64,000 bases of DNA from Haloarcula regularis (GCF_029338315.1 NZ_CP119794.1:3162001-3226000), one strand, 5' to 3'; counted from the stretch's first letter, positions 53,274 through 63,132 are shown. The notes: generated by a model from the letters alone, not told the origin. Numbers and translations are program-made.

Positions 53274-53376
53274 CAGGTTCCTGTCGGCATCGCTACGTGT
53301 GTCTGCCTGAGAGTATCATATCTGATATCGAGGACTGTAACGATTAAGTCCCCGCTCGGGAAATAGGTCGCCACCC

Positions 53377-54465
53377 GTGAAGGCTCCGGAGGTCTCGAAG
53401 CGGTCCCTTGGAATGGGGTACGTGGTGGGGACGGGCGTCGTGCTCTCGCTCGCGCTCGTGCTCCACGCCATCACCGCGATGCAGGTCGGCCTCTATGCAC
53501 TTCTGGTCGTCTGTTCGGGACTGGTCCCGGCGCTCTCGCTCGTCGGGGCGAACTACTGGCTCCCCCGGAGCGGCCTCGACGGCGAGGAGGTCTGGACCGT
53601 CGCCGAGTGGGGTGGGTTCGGCATCGCCGTCCTCACGCTCGCGAACGTCGCGGTTCTCCTCTCCGACGTCGAACTCGTCCGGTACGTCCCGGGCCTCCTC
53701 GCCAGTAGCATCGCCGTCGGCGGGTTCGTCGGCATCCTCGTGGGTGCCCTGCTCGAACTCCGCCGCTCGGCCCGTCGCCTCTCACAGAGCAACGACGTGC
53801 TCAACCGCGTCCTCCGCCACGACATGCGAAACGACCTCAACGTGGCGCTTGGCCACCTGAGCCAGCTCGAACGGACGGCCGAGGGCGAGACCGCCGACCA
53901 CGTCGACCGGCTCCGGGAGACCATCGACGACATGGCGACGACGACGGAGAAGGCCCGGCAGATAGACGTGGCGCTCGCGGCCGACCGGCGGTCACAGCGC
54001 CCCGTCGACGTGGTGCCGTACGTCCGGGACCGCGTGGCGGCGGTCCGGCGGGCCTACCCCGAGGCCACCGTCGAACTGGACTGCCCCGACGAACTCGTGG
54101 TCCACGCGGACTGGCTGCTCGGGACGGTGCTCGACAACCTCGTCGAGAACGCGGTGGTCCACAGCGAGGGGACCCCCTCGCTCAGCGTCGTCGTCGAGCG
54201 CCGTGGCACCACCGCATACGTCCAGGTCCGCGACGACTGCCCTGCCATCCCGGACGCGGAGCTCGACGTCTTCTCCGCCGGCGGCGAGACGCCACTGCAC
54301 CACTCGAAAGGTGTCGGGCTCTGGCTGGTCACCTGGGTCGTCGAGAGTTACGGCGGCGACGTCTCCTTCCGGAACACCGAGTCCGACGGCAACGTCGTCG
54401 AACTCGAGCTCCGGACTGCCAGCTGGGTCGAGCGCCGCCGGTGGCACGGCTTACTCGACCGCTGA
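53377..54465 (+). CDS. Membrane histidine kinase, reduced catalytic glycines
   Basis: 362 residues, GTG start about 31 bases after CGATTAAGT. Four membrane helices (VVGTGVVLSLALVLHAIT, VGLYALLVVCSGLVPALSLV and two more), H-box with His148 in LNRVLRHDMRNDLNVALGHL, N-box VLDNLVENAVVHSEG, and G2 SKGVGLWLVTWVVESYGGD. The G1 box reads DDCPAIPDAEL rather than DxGxG, so ATP-lid function may be weak. No regulator adjacent. Confidence 0.82.
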   Translation: MKAPEVSKRSLGMGYVVGTGVVLSLALVLHAITAMQVGLYALLVVCSGLVPALSLVGANYWLPRSGLDGEEVWTVAEWGGFGIAVLTLANVAVLLSDVELVRYVPGLLASSIAVGGFVGILVGALLELRRSARRLSQSNDVLNRVLRHDMRNDLNVALGHLSQLERTAEGETADHVDRLRETIDDMATTTEKARQIDVALAADRRSQRPVDVVPYVRDRVAAVRRAYPEATVELDCPDELVVHADWLLGTVLDNLVENAVVHSEGTPSLSVVVERRGTTAYVQVRDDCPAIPDAELDVFSAGGETPLHHSKGVGLWLVTWVVESYGGDVSFRNTESDGNVVELELRTASWVERRRWHGLLDR

Positions 54466-54483
54466 ACCCGACCCGGTATCAGG

Positions 54484-54492
54484 AAATATATA
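54484..54492 (+). promoter_or_regulatory. TATA box of guaAA
   Basis: AAATATATA at 54484-54492 is 26-34 bases before the guaAA ATG (54518), which predicts leaderless transcription. Confidence 0.6.
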
Positions 54493-54517
54493 CGCGACGA
54501 TGGCATTGCCGAGAGTA

Positions 54518-55087
54518 ATGACCCGTATCGCCGTTATCGACAACCACGGGCAGTTCACGCACTTGGAACAGCGTGCGCTGCGCGACATGGACGTCGACGT
54601 GGACCTGCTTGACAACACGACGCCGGCCGACGAGATCGACGCCGACGGCGTCGTCCTCTCGGGTGGCCCGGACATCGAGGACATCGGCAACTGTCCCGAC
54701 TACCTGGACCTGGCGGTGCCGGTCTTTGGCATCTGTCTCGGGATGCAGCTCATCGCCCAGGAGCTGGGCGGCCGGGTCGGCGGCGGCGACTACGGCGGCT
54801 ACGCCGACGTCACCGTCGAAATCCTGGACGAGTCGGACCCGCTCGTGGGATCGCTCTATCCCGAGACGCGGGTGTGGGCCAGTCACGCCGACGAAGTGAA
54901 GGAGGTCCCCGACGGCTTCGAGCGGACCGCGACCTCCGACATCTGTGGCGTCGAGGCGATGAGCAACACCGACGCGGACATCTACGGCGTCCAGTGGCAC
55001 CCGGAGGTGGCCCACACCGAGGAGGGCGAGGAAGTCTTCGAGAACTTCGTCGCCCTCTGTGAGCAGCAGTCGGTCGCCCGGCAGTGA
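54518..55087 (+). CDS. guaAA: GMP synthase glutamine amidotransferase subunit
   Basis: Supplies ammonia to the separate GMP synthase subunit in archaea. 189 residues. VIDNHGQFTH, LSGGPDIEDIGNC, catalytic Cys73 in FGICLGMQLIAQELGG, and YGVQWHPEVAHTEEG with the His and Glu of the triad. The ATG at 54518 matches the family; the open frame upstream is shadow. The synthase subunit is not next to it. Confidence 0.94.
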   Translation: MTRIAVIDNHGQFTHLEQRALRDMDVDVDLLDNTTPADEIDADGVVLSGGPDIEDIGNCPDYLDLAVPVFGICLGMQLIAQELGGRVGGGDYGGYADVTVEILDESDPLVGSLYPETRVWASHADEVKEVPDGFERTATSDICGVEAMSNTDADIYGVQWHPEVAHTEEGEEVFENFVALCEQQSVARQ

Positions 55088-55136
55088 ACCGCGTCAGACG
55101 CAGGCTATTTATCGGCACACGGGGTTTGGTTGACAC

Positions 55137-56999
55137 ATGACGGCCACACAGGGGAACCTCGCCAGTCTCTCCCGCTTTATTTTCCGGGCCCCGAACTGGT
55201 ACTCGAGTCTCACCTTTGCCCTGTTGCTCGCCGCCTTCACCGGTATCGCCGCCTTCGACTCCCGGTTCGTGCTGGACGACGCCTGGCAGGGCGTGTTCTA
55301 TATCGGTCTCCCGACGGCTATCGCCGGCGCCGTCACGCCCTGGGTCGACCGCCGCTTCGGCGGGCAGCTGACCCCGAACCGCGCGTCGCTGCTCGCGCTC
55401 ATCTGTGAGCTCGTCACCATCGCCTTCCTCACCGTCGCGGGCGTCATCGCGCTCGTCAGCCCCCGACTCGGGCAGAACTTCGTCTTCGACACGCTGCTGG
55501 TGGCGCTTGCCTCCATCTTCGCGTTCCGTCTGCTCATCCTGATGGCCGTCTCCCGGCACTCGCTGCTGGCGGCGGTGGTCCCCGCGAGCGTCCAGACGGT
55601 AGCCGCGGCCGCCCTGCTGGCCATCTACAGCGGCGCGACGGCGTTCATCCTGGACAACCCGGTGCTGCGGGAGATGCTGGCCCGCGCCGAGCAGGCCCCG
55701 CCCGAGATACAGGGCCTGATTCCCGCCGACTTCGCCCTGCTGGCGGCCATCTGTGCGTTCTACGCGCTGGCGGTCTGGGCGTTCCTCGTCGTCATCGACC
55801 AGCCATGGCGCTCCTCGCTGGGCGTCTCCGCGCTCGACTTCCTCCGTGGGTTCATCGGCCACATCGCCGAGGGCTCGGACGAACTCGAGGAGTTCTTCGA
55901 GGACATCGGCGAGGAGGCGTTGGTCCCGGTGACCGTCCTCTCGGTGCGCCGACCCGGCGGCGAGGAGAAGGCCCGGTTCGTCCTGCCGATGATTCATCCC
56001 GGCCCCATGGGCGAGATCGGCGGCGGGAACCTCCCCAAGCGAGTCGCCGACGACGCCGACGGGCTTGCCTTCCCGCCCCACGCCACCGCCGGCCACGACT
56101 TCAACCTCGTCACCGAGAAGGAGGTCGACACCATCCTCGAGACGGCACAGACGGCGTACGACCGCATCGAGTACACCGAGGCGGCGACGGCCGGCCACCG
56201 CCTGACCGAGGGCGAGGCGACGCTGACCGGGCAGGCCTTCGGCGACGACGCCTTCGTCGTCACCACCTACGCCCCCGGCTTCGCCGACGACGTGGAGTAC
56301 GCCGTCGGCCTCTCGGCGATGTCCGAGGCCCGCTCGGGCGGCCTGGACGACGTCTTGCTGGTCGACGCCCACAACTGCAACGACGGCCTGGAGGGCGACG
56401 ACCTGGGCCACGTCGTCCCCGGGAGCCAGCGCTCGTTCGACATGATATACGGCGCTGGGGAACTGGGCGACCTGCTCGCCGACGCCGACACGGGGCCGCT
56501 CCGCTGTGGCGTCGCCTGGGACGAGACCCCCTGGGAACCCGCGGAGGGCATCGGCCCGCTGGGGATCCGGGTCTGTGTCTTCGAGGTCGACGGCCAGACG
56601 ACGGCTTACGTCCTGGTCGACGGCAACAACATGGAACCGGGGCTGCGCGACAACATCGTCGACACCGTCGACGGCGTCGACATGCTGGAGGTGATGACCA
56701 GCGACACCCACATCGTCAACACCGTCGAGGCCGAAAACCAGGTCGGCCAGGCCATCCCGCCCGCCGAGATCGTCGCCCTCATCGACGACCTGGTCGACCG
56801 GGCCGTCGCCGACCTCGAATCCGTCGAGGCGGGGATGGAAAGCGAGACCGCCGAGGTCACCGTCTTCGGCAACGACCGCACAGAGACGCTGGCCTCGACG
56901 GCCAACGCGATGGTCTCGCTGGGTGGAGCCCTCGCGGCGGCGTTCATCCTCGCGGTGATGGCCGTCAGCGTCCTCATCTTCTCGCTGACCGGCTTCTAG
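55137..56999 (+). CDS. DUF2070 membrane protein
   Basis: 620 residues. Six or seven helices in the first 220 residues (YSSLTFALLLAAFTGIAAFD, LALICELVTIAFLTVAGVIA and others) precede a large soluble domain with LPMIHPGPMGEIGGGNLPKR, VDAHNCNDGLEGDDLGHVVP and DGNNMEPGLRDNIVDTVDGV, and a C-terminal helix (GGALAAAFILAVMAVSVLIF). This is the archaeal DUF2070 family. CTATTTATC at 55106-55114 is a good leaderless promoter. The function is unknown; the DUF502 gene follows. Confidence 0.88.
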   Translation: MTATQGNLASLSRFIFRAPNWYSSLTFALLLAAFTGIAAFDSRFVLDDAWQGVFYIGLPTAIAGAVTPWVDRRFGGQLTPNRASLLALICELVTIAFLTVAGVIALVSPRLGQNFVFDTLLVALASIFAFRLLILMAVSRHSLLAAVVPASVQTVAAAALLAIYSGATAFILDNPVLREMLARAEQAPPEIQGLIPADFALLAAICAFYALAVWAFLVVIDQPWRSSLGVSALDFLRGFIGHIAEGSDELEEFFEDIGEEALVPVTVLSVRRPGGEEKARFVLPMIHPGPMGEIGGGNLPKRVADDADGLAFPPHATAGHDFNLVTEKEVDTILETAQTAYDRIEYTEAATAGHRLTEGEATLTGQAFGDDAFVVTTYAPGFADDVEYAVGLSAMSEARSGGLDDVLLVDAHNCNDGLEGDDLGHVVPGSQRSFDMIYGAGELGDLLADADTGPLRCGVAWDETPWEPAEGIGPLGIRVCVFEVDGQTTAYVLVDGNNMEPGLRDNIVDTVDGVDMLEVMTSDTHIVNTVEAENQVGQAIPPAEIVALIDDLVDRAVADLESVEAGMESETAEVTVFGNDRTETLASTANAMVSLGGALAAAFILAVMAVSVLIFSLTGF

Positions 57000-57041
57000 C
57001 GGGTTCAAGAGATAAGGGACCCCCGGTCGTTGGATGGGCAC

Positions 57042-57704
57042 ATGACGCTCACGGACGCCGTCAAGAACAGCTTCGTCTCCGGGCTCATCCTGTTGACGCC
57101 GCTCGTGGTGACCCTCTTTGTCCTCCGGATTCTCGTCAACTGGTCGCTCCAGTTCGTCGACCCCGTGGTGCAGGGTACGCGCCTGACACTGTACACGGGC
57201 AACGAGGTCGCCGCCCAGCTGGTCGCGGCGGTGCTCATCCTCGCCGCCATCACGCTCGTGGGGTATCTCGCCCAGAAGAGCATCGGCCAGCACCTCTTTG
57301 GCAACATCGGCCGCACCGTGAACTTCATCCCCCTGGTCAACACGCTCTATGCCAGCGTCCGCCAGGTAGCGACGTCGCTCGTCGAGCGCAACACCGGCTA
57401 CGAGGGGGTCGCACTCGTCGAGTACCCTCGCGAGGGCGTCTACGCTATCGGCCTGGTCACCGGCGACGGGCCCCCCGAGATGGAGGCCGTCGCCGACGAG
57501 GAACTGTACGCCGTCTTCCTGCCCCACAGCCCCAATCCGACGGCCGGCCGACTCCTGTATCTCCCCGGCGACCAGGTCCACGAGATCGACATGAGCGTCC
57601 GCCGCGGGATGCGACTCGTCGTGACGACGGGGATGGGTGCCGAGTCCGAGTCGAATCTCCTGCCGGAACTGGCCGAGGAGAACGGCCTCGAACCGAAGAA
57701 CTGA
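57042..57704 (+). CDS. DUF502 membrane protein
   Basis: 220 residues. MTLTDAVKNSFVSGLILLTP and VVTLFVLRILVNWSLQFVD start the first helix; LVAAVLILAAITLVGYLAQ is the second. The family's FNP-type segment is LVEYPREGVYAIGLVTGDGP, and LPHSPNPTAGRLLYLPGDQV is strongly conserved in DUF502. Function unknown. The ATG at 57042 is preferred over 57030. Confidence 0.88.
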   Translation: MTLTDAVKNSFVSGLILLTPLVVTLFVLRILVNWSLQFVDPVVQGTRLTLYTGNEVAAQLVAAVLILAAITLVGYLAQKSIGQHLFGNIGRTVNFIPLVNTLYASVRQVATSLVERNTGYEGVALVEYPREGVYAIGLVTGDGPPEMEAVADEELYAVFLPHSPNPTAGRLLYLPGDQVHEIDMSVRRGMRLVVTTGMGAESESNLLPELAEENGLEPKN

Positions 57705-57775
57705 CCGCGCAGTCGCGCCGCTCGTCGGCTCGAATCTCGACGGCGTTTCCACTCACCGGCGTGGGTCGTAGAAAA

Positions 57776-57860
57776 CGCCGAGGAGGAGATTTGAACTCCT
57801 GAGTCCGTGAGGACAGTTGCTCTCGAAGCAACCGCCTTGGCCAGGCTAGGCTACCTCGGC
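57776..57860 (-). tRNA. tRNA-Ser (anticodon CGA)
   Basis: 85 bases. The acceptor stem GCCGAGG pairs with CCTCGGC, with G as the discriminator. Anticodon stem GTTGC/GCAAC carries the loop TTCGAGA, so the anticodon is CGA (codon UCG). A long variable arm and the T arm AGGAGTTCAAATCTCCT fit a class II tRNA-Ser. No intron; CCA is not encoded. Confidence 0.93.
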
Positions 57861-57914
57861 TCACCCTATCGTTCCCCGCTGTTGTCTTTAGTGGTTTCGA
57901 TTCTCAGCGACCGG

Positions 57915-58361
57915 TCAGGCCCCCGCGTCCAGTCCCGCGAGGGCCTCCACGAACGGCTCGCTCAGGTCGCTGTGGTGGTGGACCATCTTCCACTCGCCGT
58001 CCTCAAGGCGATAGACGTTGGTCGCCCGGTACTCGCCCTCGATGGGCGTGTCCGCGACCCGCATCGAGACGTGCTCCGTCGCGAGCTCGTACGCCAGGTC
58101 CCCGAAGACGCGAAGGAGCTGGTCGGTTCGCGTGATGTTCCCGTCCGACGCCAGGTCGGCGACGGCGGTCCACGGCTCTCTGACCTCCTCCCAGCCGACT
58201 TCGCGGCCGCCGATGGGGTGCATCGTCGTCACGTCGTCCGCGTGCGACCACACGTCCGGCATCGCGCTCGCGTCACCGTTGGCCATCTGTTCCAGCGCCT
58301 CGTAGAATCGGTCGGACGCTGCTCGAACACCGGCTTCCGGCGCTGCTTGTTCTGTTGCCAT
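57915..58361 (-). CDS. SnoaL/NTF2-like protein
   Basis: 148 residues. RFYEALEQMANGDASAMPDV, WSHADDVTTMHPIGGREVGW and the end VYRLEDGEWKMVHHHSDLSE give the SnoaL_3/DUF4440 ketosteroid-isomerase-like fold. A role as enzyme or ligand binder is unknown. It starts just upstream of tRNA-Ser in the opposite transcription context (both minus). Confidence 0.8.
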   Translation of the reverse strand: MATEQAAPEAGVRAASDRFYEALEQMANGDASAMPDVWSHADDVTTMHPIGGREVGWEEVREPWTAVADLASDGNITRTDQLLRVFGDLAYELATEHVSMRVADTPIEGEYRATNVYRLEDGEWKMVHHHSDLSEPFVEALAGLDAGA

Positions 58362-58482
58362 TGTTTACCTCAGGTGACTAACACGTCCCGAGCAGATATA
58401 CTGCTATCAATGATTGTGCACGGATACGTCCGAGTCCGTCACCACTCGGACACCGGATTAGCACCCGAGACTCGACGGCGGC

Positions 58483-60031
58483 TCACGAGTCGTCGGCCGC
58501 GTCCACGTCGCCGTATCCGCCACCACCCGGCGTCTCGACCCGGACTGTCGTCCCGGCCGCCACGTCGCGGGTCACCTTCGCGCCGACCGGCTCGCCGTCG
58601 ACGACGTTGCGGCCGGTGGCCCCGTCTTCCCCTCCCGCGAGGCCCCACGGGGCGTGGCGGCGGCGCTCGGTCAGCAGGGAGACGGTGGCGGCCGTCTCGA
58701 CGCTGACCTCCCGCACGAGTCCGTCGCCGCCGCGGTGGGCGCCCGCGCCGCCGCTTCCGTGCCGGAGACTGTACTCCTCGACGCGAAGGGTAGGCCGCCT
58801 CGAGTGCCTCGACGGGCGTGTTCAGCGTGTTGGTCATCCCGACCTGGATGCCCGAGGGGCCGTCGGCGTCGCTCGTCGCGCCCATCCCACCGCCGATGGT
58901 CTCGTAGTAGCTGAACGACGGGCCGCCGACGATGAGGTTGTTCATCGTCCCCTGCCCGGCCGCCGGGACGCGCTCCGGAGCGGCGTCGGCCAGCGCCCGG
59001 AAGACGACGTCGGTGACCCGCTGGCTGGTCTCGACGTTCCCACCGACCACTGCGGCGGGTGGCGCCGGATTCAGGAGGGACCCCGGCGGCGCGTGGACCG
59101 AGACGGGGTCGTAACAGCCCTGGTTCGGCGGTACGTCGGGGTCGGTCACGCACCGCACCACGTAGTAGACGGCGCTCTTGGCGACCGATAGCGGCGCGTT
59201 GACGTTCCCGTCGACCTGTGGAGCGGTGCCGGCGAAGTCCACGTCGAGGTGGGCGCCCTCGACGGTCACCGTCACCTCGATCGGGATGTCGGCGTCCGTG
59301 ACGCCGTCGCCCTCCATGACGTCGCTGGCGGGGTAGGTGCCGTCGGGAATCTCCTCGAGTTCGGCCTCGACCCGGTTCCGGGAGTACTCCCGGACGGCCG
59401 CGAACGCAGCGAGCAGGCGGTCGCCGTGGTCGTCGAGCAGCTCCCCGACACGTTCGGCCCCCCGCTCGTTGGCGGCGACCTGGGCACGGAGGTCGGCCCG
59501 GCGCTCGGCGGGATTGCGGACGTTCGCCGCCAGCAGGTCCCAGACGCCGTCCTGTCGCTCGCCGTCGGCGACGAGGCGCAGCGGCGGAATCCGGACGCCC
59601 TCCTGGTGTATCTCGCGTGCGCCGGCCGGCATGCTCCCGGGGGCCATCCCGCCGACGTCGGCGTGGTGGGCCCGCGAGACGGCGTAGCCGACGACGTCGT
59701 CGTGGGGGACGATGGGCGAGACGAGCGTGACATCCGGCAGGTGGGTCCCGCCCTCGAAGGGGTCGTTGAGGATGAAGACGTCGCCGGGCGCCGGGCCCTC
59801 GTCCCGGACCGCGTCGACGGCCTCGGGCATCGCGCCCAGGTGGACGGGGATGTGCTCGGCCTGGGCGACCAGGCGGCCCGCGGCGTCGAACAGCGCCGTC
59901 GAGCAGTCCAGGCGCTCGGTGATGTTCGGGGAGAAGGCGCCGCGGACGAGCACCTCGCCCATCTCCTCGGCGACGCTCTCCAGCTGGTTGCGGAGTATCT
60001 CGAGTTCGACGGCGTCGAGGTCCGGCGTCAT
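58483..60031 (-). CDS. hyuB: Hydantoinase B / oxoprolinase subunit, frame broken once
   Basis: ATP-dependent N-methylhydantoinase/5-oxoprolinase beta subunit. ATG at 60031 overlaps the hyuA stop (ATGA). AVELEILRNQLESVAEEMGE, LNDPFEGGTHLPDVTLVSPI and SRAHHADVGGMAPGSMPAG are family motifs. Near 58789 the frame shifts by one (C5 to C3 contraction would explain it) and continues LRVEEYSLRHGSGGAGAHRG, GLVREVSVETAATVSLLTER and the end GGGGYGDVDAADDS. About 515 residues joined. Likely intact in life. Confidence 0.88.
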
Positions 60032-62013
60032 GCCTCGCCCTCCAGGTGGAGCGTCCCGCGGTCGTCGACGGCCAGCGACCACGCCGGCGGGACCACGACG
60101 GTGCTCTCGCCGCCCTCGACGACGGCCGGACCGGGCCGCTCGGTACCGGGCGCCAGCCCCGCCCAGTAAAGCACCGGCGTCTCGCACCACTCGCCGTCGA
60201 AGCGGACCTCGCGGCGACCGGCGTCCGCGTCGGTCGTCGCCGCGTGCGACAGCGGCGGCATCGCGTGGTCGACCGTCGCCCGCGCCCGGAGCGTCACGAT
60301 TTCGACCGGTTCCTCGGGCAGGCGGTAGCCGTGGGCGCGCTCGTGGGCCGCGTGGAACCGGGCCCCGAGCGTCGCGCGGTCGAAGTCCGCGACGTCGACG
60401 CCCAGTTCGTAACTCTGGCCGGCGTACCGGCAGTCGGCCTGGAAGGTGACCGTCGCCGCCCCCGGGTCGGCGGCGTCGGCCAGCGCCTCGGCCGCGAGGT
60501 CCTCCAGTACGTCCTCGACGGCCTCGGTGTCGGCCTCGTCGAGGCGGGTCCGATAGGTCCGGGCGGCGTCGTGCTGTTCGTCGGCGGCCAGCAGGCCGAG
60601 CGCCGAGAGGACGCCGCTGGCCCGCGGGACGACCACGTGCCCGACGCCCAGACGGTCGGCAAGCGCCGCGGCGTGCATCGGACCCGCGCCGCCGAAGGCC
60701 GCGATGGCGAACTCGCGGGGGTCGTGGCCCCGCTCGGCGGTCACGCTCCGGATGGCGCGGGTCATCGTGGCGTTCGCGACGGTGTAGACCCCCTCGGCGG
60801 CCGCGAGGGGACCGTCGAGGGCCGCGTCCGCGGCGAGGTCGGCGAGCGCGTCGGTCGCCGCGCAGGCGTCGAGTTCGAGCCCCTCACCGAGCGTGGTGTC
60901 GGCCCCCAGGTACCCCAGCTCCAGGGCGGCGTCGGTCACTGTCGGGTCCGTGCCGCCCTTGCCGTAGCAGGCCGGCCCGGGGTCGGCGCCGGCCGATCGG
61001 GGGCCGACGCGGAGCGCCCCGCCCTCGTCGACCCAGGCGACGGAGCCACCGCCCGCGCCGACCGTCTCGACGTCGACCATCGGGACCCTGACCGGGCGCC
61101 CGCCCACGCCCGCGTCCGTCGTCCGCTCGACGCGCCCGTCCCGGACCAGCGAGACGTCGCTCGAGGTCCCGCCCATGTCGAAGGTGACCAGCCCCGCGAC
61201 GTCGTCGGGTTCGAAGGCGCTGGCGCCGACGACACCGGCCGCCGGGCCCGACAGCGCCGTCGTCACGGCGTTGTCCCGGACTGTCTCGACCGAGGCGATG
61301 CCGCCGTTGGACTGCATCACCATCGGGGCCGGCAGGTCGCGCTCGTCGACGCCCGCCGAGAGCCGTTCGAGGTACTCGCCGACGACCGGCGTCAGCCCGG
61401 CGTCGGCCACCGTCGTCGCGGTGCGCTCGAACTCGCGGAACTCCGCCAGCACCTCGTGGCTAGCCGAGACCGGGACGTCGAGCTCCTCGCGGAGTATCGC
61501 GGTGATCGTGCGTTCGTTCTCGGGGTGGGCGTAGGCGTGCAGGAAGGCGACGGCGACAGCCTCGGCCTCGATGTCTCCTGCGAGTGCCCGGACGGCCTCG
61601 GGGTCGACCTCGCGGTCGATGCCCTCGGTCGTTGCCCGCTCGTCGACCTCGTAGCGGCGCTCGTCGGGCACCAGCGGCGCCGGGCGGTCGGAACCCGGGT
61701 CGTAGAGGTCGGGGCGGTCCTGGCGGCCGATGGCCAGCACGTCGCCGAACCCCGCGGTGGTGACGAGCGCCGTCTCGGCGACCCGCTCCTCCAGCAGCGC
61801 GTTGGTCGCCGCCGTCGTCGCGTGCCGGAAGGTGTCGACGACCGACAGGTCGACGGCCGCCTGCGCGCAGGCCGTCTCGATGCCCTCGAGGACGCCGGCG
61901 TGCTGGGGACTCGTCGTCGGCACCTTCGCCGTCGTCATCCCGGAAGGCGTCACCAGGACCACGTCGGTGAAGGTCCCCCCGACGTCGACGCCCACCCGAA
62001 CCGAATCGTGCAT
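60028..62013 (-). CDS. hyuA: Hydantoinase A / oxoprolinase subunit
   Basis: 661 residues, ATP-binding alpha partner of HyuB. VRVGVDVGGTFTDVVLVTPS at the N-terminus (actin-fold phosphate loop), HATTAATNALLEERVAETAL, FDMGGTSSDVSLVRDGRVER, GAGGGSVAWVDEGGALRVGP and AFGGAGPMHAAALADRLGVG are family motifs. First gene of the hyuAB operon. The substrate (hydantoin, N-methylhydantoin or 5-oxoproline) cannot be told. Confidence 0.92.
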   Translation of the reverse strand: MHDSVRVGVDVGGTFTDVVLVTPSGMTTAKVPTTSPQHAGVLEGIETACAQAAVDLSVVDTFRHATTAATNALLEERVAETALVTTAGFGDVLAIGRQDRPDLYDPGSDRPAPLVPDERRYEVDERATTEGIDREVDPEAVRALAGDIEAEAVAVAFLHAYAHPENERTITAILREELDVPVSASHEVLAEFREFERTATTVADAGLTPVVGEYLERLSAGVDERDLPAPMVMQSNGGIASVETVRDNAVTTALSGPAAGVVGASAFEPDDVAGLVTFDMGGTSSDVSLVRDGRVERTTDAGVGGRPVRVPMVDVETVGAGGGSVAWVDEGGALRVGPRSAGADPGPACYGKGGTDPTVTDAALELGYLGADTTLGEGLELDACAATDALADLAADAALDGPLAAAEGVYTVANATMTRAIRSVTAERGHDPREFAIAAFGGAGPMHAAALADRLGVGHVVVPRASGVLSALGLLAADEQHDAARTYRTRLDEADTEAVEDVLEDLAAEALADAADPGAATVTFQADCRYAGQSYELGVDVADFDRATLGARFHAAHERAHGYRLPEEPVEIVTLRARATVDHAMPPLSHAATTDADAGRREVRFDGEWCETPVLYWAGLAPGTERPGPAVVEGGESTVVVPPAWSLAVDDRGTLHLEGEA

Positions 62014-62123
62014 ACGCCCCGTCGGACCGCCGGCGGGAAACGCTCCTCACACGGGCCCCCTTTCGGAGGGCCTGGGCACGTGGTCCCGCAAGAGATTTGC
62101 CCGCTGCGGGGGACGGTTCTGGG

Positions 62124-63131
62124 GTGACACGTTCATCGACACCGGTCCGCGTCGGCGTCGCCGGCTGTGGGTTCATCGGGCAGACCGTCGGGGGCGACTT
62201 CCAGTGGGACGACCGCGCCTCGCTGGTCGCCATCGCCGAGGTAGACGACGAGACCCGCGAGTCCGTCGGCGACGATTTCGGCCTCCCGGCGACCGGTCGC
62301 TACGACGACTACGAGCGGATGCTCGCCGATGCCGACCTCGACGCCGTCCTCGTCGCGACGCCCCACACCCTCCACTACGAGCAGGTCGTCGCCGCGATGG
62401 ACCGGGGCCTGCACGTCCTCTGTGAGAAGCCGCTCGCGACGGATCTCGAGCACGCGCGGGACCTCACAGACCGCGCCGAGTCGGGCGAGGCGGTCCTGAT
62501 GGTCGGCTACCAGCGCCACCTCGAGGACGGGTTCCGCAAGGCGCGCGAGCGGTGGGCGGCCGGCGACGCCGAGCCCCGCTTCGTCACGGCCGAGATAACC
62601 CAGCGGTGGATCGAGGGGGTCGGCGGCACCTGGCGGACCGACGCCGACCACTCCGGCGGCGGGTTCCTCTATGACACCGGGAGCCACATCCTCGATGCCA
62701 TCTGCTGGACGACCGGGCTGACGCCCGACTGGGTCAGCGCCGAGATGACCTTCCACGACGACGCCCGGCGCGTCGACTCGCGGGCACTGGTCACTATCGG
62801 CTTCGAGAACGGCGCGACGGCGACGGTGTCGCTGTTCGGTGACGCCCCGGCCGTCCGCGAGCACATCCACATCTGGGACGACGACGGCGCGGTGTACCTC
62901 GACGGCCGGGAGTGGGAGCCCCGACGGTACCGGGAAGTCGACGGCGACAGCACGACTACGACACCCTACATCCGTCCGTCGGAGTGGAGCAAGGCACAGG
63001 CGTTCATCGACGCCGTCGTCGAGGGCCGTGACCCGCCAGCCACCGCTCGCGACGCGCTGGTCGTGACCGCGATAACGGAGGCGGCCTACGAATCGGCACG
63101 GACCGGCGAGAAAGTCACCCTCTCGCTGTGA
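62124..63131 (+). CDS. Gfo/Idh/MocA family oxidoreductase
   Basis: 335 residues. The Rossmann motif VGVAGCGFIGQTVGGDFQ, the EKP motif LHVLCEKPLATDLEHA with its lysine, and the catalytic DxxxH (DTGSHILD) are all present. Sugar or inositol-type NAD(P) dehydrogenase; substrate unknown. GTG 62124 is chosen; the frame to 62097 adds nine residues. Followed, convergent, by a GtrA gene. Confidence 0.88.
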   Translation: MTRSSTPVRVGVAGCGFIGQTVGGDFQWDDRASLVAIAEVDDETRESVGDDFGLPATGRYDDYERMLADADLDAVLVATPHTLHYEQVVAAMDRGLHVLCEKPLATDLEHARDLTDRAESGEAVLMVGYQRHLEDGFRKARERWAAGDAEPRFVTAEITQRWIEGVGGTWRTDADHSGGGFLYDTGSHILDAICWTTGLTPDWVSAEMTFHDDARRVDSRALVTIGFENGATATVSLFGDAPAVREHIHIWDDDGAVYLDGREWEPRRYREVDGDSTTTTPYIRPSEWSKAQAFIDAVVEGRDPPATARDALVVTAITEAAYESARTGEKVTLSL

Positions 63132-63132
63132 C

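Noticed and set aside
54810..57752. 980-codon open frame on the minus strand
   Set aside because: It runs opposite to guaAA, DUF2070 and DUF502, which have clear family motifs. Long antisense frames are common in G+C-rich haloarchaeal DNA.
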